From: a virus
Length of the DNA: 64,000 bases
Reading direction: 5' to 3' (one strand)
IMG/VR virus record: IMGVR_UViG_3300018916_000001
Coordinates: 62,001-126,000 of that record
A program made the position numbers and the translations under genes. The notes beneath the pieces were generated by a model that saw only the letters and a program-made list of their open reading frames with translations, made no database searches and was not told the DNA's origin. Below, piece after piece: positions 8,466-18,700 of the stretch (its first letter is position 1; every line of letters starts with the position of its first letter).

Positions 8466-8915
8466 CTAGACTCCTAACTTAAGGCTTGCTATAAGAGAAA
8501 CTACTCCACAAGACCAAGAAAATAGAGCAAAGTCAACTACTTGCATTAAGTCTAGATGAAGAGTATTGAAATCCAAAATAAATAGGAGATATACAATATA
8601 ACCTCCCCAACATCCCTTACAAAATGAACAAGAATTTAATTGATAGACAATATTATATAATCTCTCCCATATAGAGCAGTAATTATTTATCTCTATATCT
8701 TCTTTGTTATTAGGTAAGTAAATATATAAGTTATCTTTCTTTATAGTCTTTTTATTAGAAATTTTATTTAGTTCTACAGCTAACTCTTTCTTCTCTCTTA
8801 GTTTATTTAATAGAAGATTCCAAAAATATCTTGGAACTTTATAATCAAATAAGACTATTCTTAAAGTTACAGCATATATATAAAGTAATGCTATATTAGT
8901 TACATAATCATTCAT
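8466..8915 (-). CDS. membrane protein, DUF1360-like
   Basis: A 149-residue protein with hydrophobic helices at both ends (about 6-22, 106-125 and 128-147) and a central motif SCSFCKGCWGGYIVYLL. That resembles the CPFCLGFW segment of small DUF1360-type membrane proteins. The middle is soluble and Lys/Asn-rich. Its start lies only 14 bp from the divergent chaperone gene, so the two promoters must overlap each other's coding regions. The role is unknown; envelope targeting is likely. Confidence 0.5.
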   Translation of the reverse strand: MNDYVTNIALLYIYAVTLRIVLFDYKVPRYFWNLLLNKLREKKELAVELNKISNKKTIKKDNLYIYLPNNKEDIEINNYCSIWERLYNIVYQLNSCSFCKGCWGGYIVYLLFILDFNTLHLDLMQVVDFALFSWSCGVVSLIASLKLGV

Positions 8916-8929
8916 ACAAATTAAACTCC

Positions 8930-9391
8930 ATGAAGAATTTCAAAGTCAAAGTACAATCATATAATAGCGAAAAAGATACATATGAAGTAGAGAAAGTATA
9001 TATCATACAAAGAGTTGTTAGATCTGAGTTAGATACATTAATTGAATTACATAAACAAATACTAATTCGTTTCTTAGATACTGATGCAAATATGGGAGAG
9101 TTTATTAGAGATAACGAATCTTGGGAATTAATGAGAACGTTAGCTAAAAATCTAAATGTCTTAGGTCAAAAAGATAAAGGATTTGATATAGAAGAAATAG
9201 CTGATGATTTAGAACAACTCTGCCAAATCTTTATTAGTCAAAGTATGAGTGATTCTGGTGAATTAGATTTAGAAGAAGGATGGAAACCTTCATTATTATC
9301 TAGTCTACATAAACTAGATTTTCCTATGTACATGAGAGAAGCAATAAAAAAGTATCAGGAGAAGAGAGAGAGTCAGATAGAAAAAAGTTAA
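8930..9391 (+). CDS. tail assembly chaperone (G-type)
   Basis: A 153-residue acidic, helical protein directly upstream of the tape measure, the conserved place of tail assembly chaperone G. It ends at TAA 9389-9391. A classical A AAA AAG slippery heptamer lies at 9346-9352 in the right reading frame, and the -1 frame is open through to 9702. Like lambda G and GT, two products are expected: this short one and a frameshifted long one. Such chaperones coat the tape measure during tail assembly and are absent from the virion. Confidence 0.8.
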   Translation: MKNFKVKVQSYNSEKDTYEVEKVYIIQRVVRSELDTLIELHKQILIRFLDTDANMGEFIRDNESWELMRTLAKNLNVLGQKDKGFDIEEIADDLEQLCQIFISQSMSDSGELDLEEGWKPSLLSSLHKLDFPMYMREAIKKYQEKRESQIEKS

Positions 9392-9702
9392 TAGCTCCAA
9401 TTCCTAGTAGTGGAGATTCTTCTATCGACCAACTAGCATTCTTACTAGAGATGTATAAAGACTATCCTATAAATCCTGTAACGGACTTATGGGAAAAATT
9501 AGATAATATATCTCTAGATTTACTTATTAACCAAACATTAGAACATCACAAACCTCAAGAAGAACGAGATAAAGAATTAGCACAAGAACTTTATAACAAG
9601 CTTAAAGAAGAGAAAGATTTAACTTCTAATTTACCTATTAATGGAAAAGTTATATCTGCTAAAGACTTTATGATGTTTAAACACGACTCAATACCTGAAT
9701 AA
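8930..9702 (+). CDS. tail assembly chaperone GT, made by -1 frameshift
   Basis: Predicted fusion: codons from 8930 to the slip site at 9346-9352, then the -1 frame (VSGEERESDRKKLIAP...) to the stop at 9700-9702. The T part read alone begins at an ATG at 9451 (83 residues), but the -1 frame is already open from the slip site, as expected for a GT fusion rather than a separate gene. The T part has a helical YKDYPINPVTDLWEKL segment. It ends one base before the tape measure ATG. Confidence 0.75.
9346..9352 (+). promoter_or_regulatory. -1 ribosomal frameshift site A AAA AAG
   Basis: The zero-frame codons are ATA AAA AAG, giving the efficient bacterial slippery heptamer A_AAA_AAG. Slippage gives AAA AAA in the -1 frame, which has no stop for about 115 codons. 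Confidence 0.78.
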
Positions 9703-9703
9703 T

Positions 9704-12700
9704 ATGGATACTGCTAGCAATATTAAATTTAATGTTGAGGGAGATGATAAGTTCTCTCAATTTCTAGAGAAAACTCAAAAATCATTTAAAGAACTTAATG
9801 AGAAATCACTTAGGCTATTTAATACTGGTCTTAGAGAAGGTTCTAGAGGTTTAAAAGATATAACAAAAGAAATTAGAACTAAGTCTAGTGTAGTAGAGAA
9901 GTTAATAGCGGATTATGGTAAAGCTACTAACTCTACTAATACTTGGACAGCTTCTCTTGGTAAATTAGCTAAAACTGCTACATTGCTAGGTGGAGCTATG
10001 ACAGCTTTAAATATTGCTAGCATTGGTGGTGGTATCGCAAGTATTGTAGGTACTGGTATTAATGGTGTAATAGACTCACTTACTAAAGTTAATACTGGTA
10101 TAGATGTTATGGCTGCTAGTGGATTTGACGGGACTCCACTAATGAATTCATTTCAAGAGATAACTGCTGTATTAACCGGAAATCAAGCTGCTATTGATGC
10201 TTTCACTTCTAGATCAACTGCTGCATTTAACTCGTTTGAGCAGAAATTAAATGAAGTTAACATTGTATTTGGCTTATCAAAAGAAAGATTAGCTGAATAT
10301 GGCGATGCTCTACAAAATGGTTTAGAAAAGAATTTAAAGAATAGTGTCTCTTCTCTTACTGCTTTAAATGCTGCGTATCAAGCTGCTTCTGCTGGATTTA
10401 CAGAATTTCAACAAAACCAAGATGTAGTTAATCTAGCAATCAAAGCGAATAAAGCTGCTCCGGGAAGTGACTTATTCCAGATTGGTGGAGCTATTGGTAA
10501 AGGTGCAGGTATCCTAGAAACTAAGGACATTGCAGAATTAGAAGAAGTTACTGCTAAATGGTTAGCTACGGAACAACAAGGTCTAACTACTGTAGGAGAA
10601 ATGACTGAGTATATTAGCGATATGTACTCATCTCTTAAAAACGCAGGTATTGGTACTAAAAATCTAGTTAATGAAACTCAAGGTTTAGTAGTAGCTTTTA
10701 CTAAGTTAGGTGGTAAAGTTACTGATATCTCTACTGAAATGCAAGCGTTCTCTAGAAATACTATTGGTAAAACTCCTGAAGCAACGAAAGCTTTAGAAGG
10801 ATTGGTAGACGCACAAGGAAAAGCTATTACTCTTAATCAAGAATATTTTGGTAAGAAAGGTGTAGTTCAAGGTATTGTAGATTTTGCTGAAGCCGTAGGA
10901 TATAACACTGAGAAGATTAAGGAAGTATATAACGAGACTAATGCTTTCAACTTTGTAATGAAGGTATTAGCTCAAAATGGTAATCTTGCTAAAAAATCTA
11001 TTGAAGATATTAGTAAAGTTACGTCTGAAAATTTAACTGAAGCTTTTGATTCTGCTACTTCTTCATCTCAAGCAAAAATGGAGCAAATTACTAATGCTTA
11101 TGATGAAATAATGATCTCTTTCGGTAAAGTATTCCAAGAAAGAAGTAGAGAAGGTGTTAAATCTATTGAGTGGTATAAAGAAGCTTTAGTAACTTTTAAA
11201 GAGCCATTAGTAGAAATAGCAGGAAGAATGGTAACTTTTTTTGATAATGTAGGAAAATTTACTGGAGTTCTTAGTTCAGTTGCTAAAATGCTCACTGGTA
11301 TAGCAGGAACTATTATTAGCTATAGAGCTTTTGACTTAATTTTTAAAGGACTAACTGATGGATTTAAAGATGTAAAAAAAGAAGGTTCTGTAATTAAAGA
11401 GCTTTATACATCTAATCAAGGTTTATTTGCTATAGGAAAGCAGTTATTAGGATTGGATCAACAGAAACTATTAAGTCAAAATAGAATCAATGAAGCAATT
11501 AAAAAGTCTAGTGAATTAGAACAAGGACTAACTAACTCTATAGGAAAAACTAATAGTGAAAGATTAACTTCTATTGCTACAGTTAAAAATGAGATAGACG
11601 CAATAGTTTCTAGAGATGAGTCTATAATTAAAGGTCAGCAAAAAGTAACTAAAGCTGAAGAACTACTAAATAAGAAAGTAGATAGTAGAAATACAGTACA
11701 ATCCGAAGTAAACTCTACTCAAAAAGGTTTAGCTAATCTAAAAACTCTTAAAGCTGATATTGACAATACTTTTAAAAATAATGTAGAGAATATTGAGCGT
11801 TCCAAAAAACTTAGTGAAATCGCTGCTCAAGAAGCTTTAATTAAACAAGGAAATATTGGAAAACAAGAAAGACAACAATTAAAAGAGCTTAACGCAGAAA
11901 AACTAAGACTTCAAAATACTTATAACACAACTACATTAGACCAATTAGCTTCATTAGAAAAACAAAAAGATATTCTAAGAAATAAAGCTAAGAAATCTGA
12001 TAGAGATTATGCTGCCTTAGACAATATATATAAGAGAGAAGATCAGTTATTAGATAGAGAAAGAACAAAAGATCGTACTCCTCTAACTAAAGAACAAAGA
12101 ACTGAGCTTAACAATACTCGTAAAGATATTGCTACTAAGATACAGCAAGAAGAATTAATTCTCTTAACTCAAAGACAAAAGTTACAAGAAGCTAATAATG
12201 TAGTAGATAAAGAAACTCAAAAACTAAATCAAGTTAGAGCTGACCAACAAGAAAAACTTAATCGAGTTACTAAAGCTACTACTGAATTAGCAGTTCTACA
12301 ACAAGATTTAAATACTAAAAAAACTAATCTAGATAAAATTGATTTAGCTGTTACAGGACAACGTGATAAGCTATACTCAATTCAAAATAATCTAAGAAAA
12401 GAACAAGCTACTTTAGATAAAATTCGTAATAAGGATAGCGCAGAATATCAACAGCAATTAAAAAAAGTTGTATCTTTACAAGAACAAGAAGCTACTCAAC
12501 AAACCGTATTTCAAAAAGCTAGAACTACCCAACTTACTGCACAACAAGCTGTTAACAAAGCAGAAATAGAAAGTAAAACTAAACTTAGACAATTAACTAG
12601 AGAACAAGGTTTAGCGGAAGGCTCGCTTATTGAATTAAGAACTCGTTCAGGTTCAGTAGCTCTTAAAAATACAGCTTTTAATAGAGATTTAGTGAGTTCT

Positions 12701-15700
12701 TATAATGCTTTTGGTACTGCAATAGAAAACGCTAAGAAACCAGTACAAACCTTTAATAATGCTCAAACAAGTCTAAGAAATGGTTTAGTAGATTTGAGAA
12801 GTAATTTAGGTCAAGTTGGAGTTACTGCTGGTAGAAACTTTACTACTATGGCTGCGTCTGCTAAAGCTAGTCTTGCTGCTATTGGAACTTCCGCTGTTAT
12901 AGCTGGAGAAACTATTAAAGCTGCGTTTATATCTACAGGAATAGGTTTACTTATATCGGCTGTTGTAGGGTTAGGAGTCAAATTATTTCAAGTAGGACAA
13001 GAATCAGCTAAGTTAGATCGTACTTATAAAGATTTTAATAAGACTTTAGAAGAATCTGCTACTAAATTTGATAGAGCTAATATATCTTTTGACCAAGGAA
13101 CTCAAGGACTTAACAAATTTAATGATAGAGTAGAAGCTTCTAAAAAATTGTTTGGTGATATTGAAACTACTGCTTTTGATGAGATTGGTGAAGGTATTAA
13201 AAATGCAACGGTTAATATAGTTGACTTTATAACTACTGTTACTGGATTAAAACTGCTAGACCCAATATTTAAAAAAGTAGGAGAAGGCTTTTCAGCGGTT
13301 TGGAATAGTTTTTCAGATGCAGAGTTTATTAAACGTTCTGCTAAAATGACTCAAATATCTGAGTTTATCCAGACTTATGAGTTAGCTTTACGTGGACAAA
13401 ATAAAGAATTAGAGAAAGGCAATCTATTAACTGAGACTTCTAATCAGAAGATAAAAAATAGAATGATTCTTACTGGTGAAGATTTAGAGCGGGAGAAAGC
13501 TGCTAATAGCACTAGAATTGAGTCATTCCAGTCTATGACTGATATTCAGAAGAAAGAATTAGAAGAACTTAAAAGTAAAGGAGATAAGTTAACTGATAGA
13601 GATAAAGCTCAAATTAGCATTCTAGAAGCTGAAATCTCAAGAAGAGAGAAAGTAATAGAAGTTAGTAAGAAACAATTTGATGAGCAACTTAAATATTATG
13701 AAGCTCGTAATCTTCTACTAGATAGAGAGAACAAATTTAGTAATGAGCAAGTTTCTTTAGAAGAACTTAAAGGATTACAAGACCAAGTAAACAATTCTCA
13801 GACTACTCTAAACAAGAATATAAGTGAAGGATTAGATATATATTCTTCTTCTATTAAAGATTCTTCTGTTAAATCTAGACAATTTTTAACTGATTTGAAA
13901 GATGGAAGTTTAAGTGTAAAAGCTTCTATTAAAAGTCTTGGTGGAGAAATCTATAAAGTAGGAGAAGATGGAAAAGCTGTTAGTAAATTGCCAGATACAG
14001 TTCTAAAATCTATTCAAGATGCTATTAAAGGTAATGAAGTAGATGGTAAGAAATATTCTTTAGAGCAAGTTCTAAATCTTAAAGAAACTAGAGATGCTTT
14101 AACTACTGCTGGAGTAGAAATACCTAAAGATCTCAAAGTCTTAGCAGATAAGATGAAGAAAGGCTATGAAGCTTCAGAAGGCGAACTCCAGTTAATCAAT
14201 CTAAAAGAGCTAGAAAAAGATTTAGCTAGTTTCTCTACTTTATCTGATAAATACCAAGAGAAAAGAAGACAGTTTTTATCTACTACTAAAGATGATATTG
14301 GAGCTACCACATTTTCTACTTCACTTAAGAAATCTTTAAGATTAGCTGAAACAGATTTACAAAACTTTAATAACGCTTTAGATGCGTCTTCTAAAGGTGC
14401 AAATAAGTTTGTGACTGGAGCTACTCAAAAGTTCACTACACAAGCCTTAGAAGGAACGTTAGACCTTACTGAAGGGTTAAAAGAGTTAGGTAAAGTAGAA
14501 AGTGAAATTGAACCTAAACAATTAGAAAAACTTAAAAACTCAATTACTGGTAAAAATAAAGATGAGATTTTAACAGCTCTTAAAGAAATTGGAATAGTTA
14601 CAGAACAAACTCTAACTGCCGATGCAATTGATTTTAATAAATTTGAGGCGGGAATAGGAGCTTTTGTAGAATCACTAAACGCGGTAGCAGAATCAGGAGA
14701 ACAAACCAGTGAAGAAATAGCTAAGAAATTTGAGTCTTTCTATGACCAAATGAAAGGCAAGGTAACTCCTGCTGCTTATAAAGACCTAACTGAAACACTT
14801 ATTGGTTATGAGAAAGCTGCTAGTGAACAAAGAATAAATAATATAACTCTTGAAACTAATGCTTTAGAACAGCAGAAGAAATATGGTTTAGTGTTAGAAG
14901 CTAATTATATCAAAGAGATTAACGCTCTTAACATTCAAACTACTGAAGAAAATATAAATAACAAGCAAATAGAACTTAAAAGATTACTTTCACTATATAA
15001 AGAATCTGCTCCTCAAGTAATAAAAGCTAAAGCTGAATTGGAATCACTAGAATTAGACCTTAAAGCTAAGAAATCTAATAGTCCAATAGAAATTGCCCAA
15101 GCGGAAAGTAAAGCTAGATTTGACATTCTTAAAAAAGATTTAGAGTTAGGTAAAGTAACTAGAAGACAATATATAGAAGAAGAACTTAAAGACTCTCAAC
15201 TTCTATATCAAACTCAATTAAGTGAAAAACAAAAAACTTTATTGGAGTTAATGAAAGATGAGGTTAAAAACGCTAAAGCTATAAAAGCTCTTAGAAAATC
15301 AATGGAGTCTGATGAAAAAGATTTCAATCTAAATGTCTTAGAGATTAATAGAAGAAGAATAGAAGAACAATTTAAAATTCAAACTAATGCTTTAAGTAGA
15401 CGAGAACTAGAAGCTAGAGAAAACGCTATTAATGGTACTACTAAAGATGAATTAGAGTCAGTTAGAAAATTAGAAACTGATAAGATTAATCTCAATATCA
15501 AAACTTTAGAGTCTAGATTAGCAGTAGAAAAGCAAGGAAGTGAAAAGTTCCTAGAAATAGAGAAGCAATTATTAGAAGCTCAGTTATCTCTTAGAGAAAC
15601 TCAAGTTAAACAATCTAAAAATAGAACTAATGAGGAAATCGAGAGAAAGAGAAATGAGTTATCTACTATTGCAGCTCTAGAAGAAAGAAATAATATTCGT

Positions 15701-18700
15701 GGGTCTAATACAAAGGACTTAGAGAGAACTAGACAACTAAAAGAGAAAGAAATCCAATTATCTATTGATTCTATCAACTCTCAAATTGCTTTGACTGAAA
15801 AAGGTAGTAAGGAACGATTAGCTTTAGAACAACAGTTAATTCTAGAAGTTAATAAGTTACAAAAAACTCAGCTAGATAATCAAAAAGAAAGATTAGAACA
15901 ATCTCTAGAAGAAAGAAGAAAGAAGTTAGAAGCTAGACAAATTGATTTAGAAAAGACTTCTATTAGAGGAACTACTGAACAAGATATTGAAGCTACTAGA
16001 AAACTAAAAGAAGAAGAGATTACTTCTACTATTGAATCTCTCAAACAAAGGTCTTCCTTATATAAAGAAGGTAGTAAAGAAAGAATTGCTCTTGAACAAG
16101 AGATAGCTAAAGAAACTCTTAAGTTAGATAAACAAGTCTATGAAAATCAAAAGTCTCGATTACAAACTCAAATAGACAATAAGAAGAAAGCTTTTAGAGA
16201 TACACAACTACAATTAGAGAAGTTAATGGTGCTTGGAACTTCTACTGAAGATTCTAAAAAAGTTCGTGCATCTAAGGAAGAAGAAATTCAAATTACTATT
16301 GAAAGTATCAAGAAAGAAATTAAATTAACTAAAGAAGGAAGCACTCAAAGAAAAGATTTAGAACGTTCATTGAGAGAAGAACTCTTGAAGTTAGATAAAC
16401 AAAGAGTAGCTAATAAAAGAGAATTGATAGATGAAGAAATATCTCTAGAAAAAACTAAGATTACTAAAATTCAGTCTTTATTGGAACGTTCAACTATTGG
16501 AGGAACTTTTGAAAAAGATTTAGAGAAGATTCGTGAGTTAAAAGTAAAAGAAACTCAAATAGTAATTCAATCTATACAAAAACAGTTAGCTACTTATAAG
16601 TTAGGTAGTAAAGAAAGATTATCTCTAGAAGCTCAGTTAACTCAAGAGATTACTAAATTACAAAAGATTCAGTTTGGTAATAAAGAAGAGAAACTAAAAT
16701 CTCAGTTGGAAGACGCCAAGAATAAGTTAGATAAGCAAATTGCATTGAAAGAGTCTAGCTTAATTGATGGTGCAACAGAACGAGAACTGAAAATAGTAGA
16801 AGAAGCAAAGATAAAAGAAACTCAACTTACTATTGATTCTATCAAGAAACAAATAAATCTCTATAAGGTAGGAAGCAAAGAACGTCTTGCTCTAGAAGCT
16901 AATCTACAGAGAGAAATCAATAATCTAAGAAAACAAACTTTAGATAAAGAGAAAAACTTAATTCAGAATGCTCTAGAGTTTAAGAAAACTAAGATTGATA
17001 TTACGAATATTGACTTAGAAAAGAAACTTCTTAGAGGAGATATTGATAGAGAAAGTTTTGAAGATAAGTTAACTGCTTCATCTCAAAAAGTTAATCTCTT
17101 ACAACAAGACGCATTTACCAAGCAACTTAAACTATATCAAAAAGGTAGTAAAGAATATTTAGAGATACTTAAAAATCTATCTCAATTACAAGTTGACTAT
17201 CAAAAATCTGTAGTAGATAAAGCTATTAGAGATATTGATAGAATTACTAAATCTCAGAATAATTCGATAGAAGCACAAAAAATCTCTATTACTAATCAAT
17301 TAAGTTCTAGTGATTCACTTACTAAAGAACTTCAAGAGCAAATTAAACTTGAAGATTCTAGAAGTTCTGTGATTAAAGCTACCTCAGATTATCAAGTAGG
17401 ACTATTAGAATTAACTAAAAGATCTACAGGAGATATAGAGAAGAGAGCAAAGATTGACGTACAAATTGCTGAACTAAAACAGAAAGCTCTATTAGAAAGT
17501 CAAGAGATTGAGATTAATAGTATAAAGAACAATACGTTAATAAATGAAGCTGCGTTAGAAAGAGAGAAAATTCAAATATCTCTTAATAGATTGGAGTTAG
17601 ACAGGAATAAAATTCAAACTGAAGCAGAACTAAGAAAAGCTAGATTAAATAAGTTAGATCAAGCCTCTATTAATGCACTTCAGTTACAGTTAGATTCTAT
17701 TAATAATCAATATGACGCTCTTGGTAGAAGTGAAAACTCAATCTTTACTCAAATTGCTAATCAAGCTGAGATTAGTAGAAATCAGTTAGAAGTGATTAGA
17801 CAACAACAAGATTTAGCTCAAAAGAATTCTGTGTTAGACGTTGAACAAGCTAAGCAAAACGTTATTATTGCAGGTTACGAAAAGCAGCTATCTCAACTAA
17901 AAGCTAAAGGTGATTTAATACAAGCTAATGCAAATAAAGAAAAAGTTATAGGAGATTTATTAACTAAAGCTTATGACACTCAAATTGCTTTACTAAATAG
18001 TAGAAAAGAATTGATGGACTCAACTTTAAGTTCTATTGATTCTCTATATAATATTGAACAATCAATGGCAAAGTCTGACTTAACTAAAGATAAATTAGCT
18101 AAAGAACAAGCTAAAGATAAATTGAGTTATCTAGAATTCCAACAAAGAGTTGAGAATGAAAGTTTTAATTTAGAAAAAGCTAAGAATCGGATAGTTAGAG
18201 AAAGACAGAAAGTTGAGTTAACAATCGCTGAGTTAAATGCTAAACAAGCTCTTGCAATGTCTAAAGCTGAAGAAGCTAGAACTAAGGCCCGTAAAGATGC
18301 TACTAATGAAGAGAAGTTAGCAGCTAAATTAGCGGTAGAAGCAGCAGAACAGGGTATTATTGCAGCTAAAGCTAATAGAGATATTAATCTAGAACTTATA
18401 AAAATAGAAGAACAATCAGAAAAGAATAAAGAAATAATCAATGCTCGTAATCAAAGGAACCAAAGACTACAAGCTGAACAATCTCTTGCATCTTTAACTT
18501 CTAATACTACTGATGATAGAGAAGTGAGAGGAAAAGCACAAAAATATAGAGAACTAGATGAAAGGACTATTAGTAGTACATTAAAGTCTACTTCTAATTT
18601 AAACATAGAGAATATACTTAAAGAGTTCACTAATGATATGAAGAACAGAAAACCTATAGAAAATAGTATTAATAAAGTTAATAACACTGATACACCTAAA

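Noticed and set aside
9451-9702. Separate gene starting at ATG 9451
   Set aside because: The frame is open far upstream to the slippery heptamer, so it is better explained as the T part of a frameshift product.
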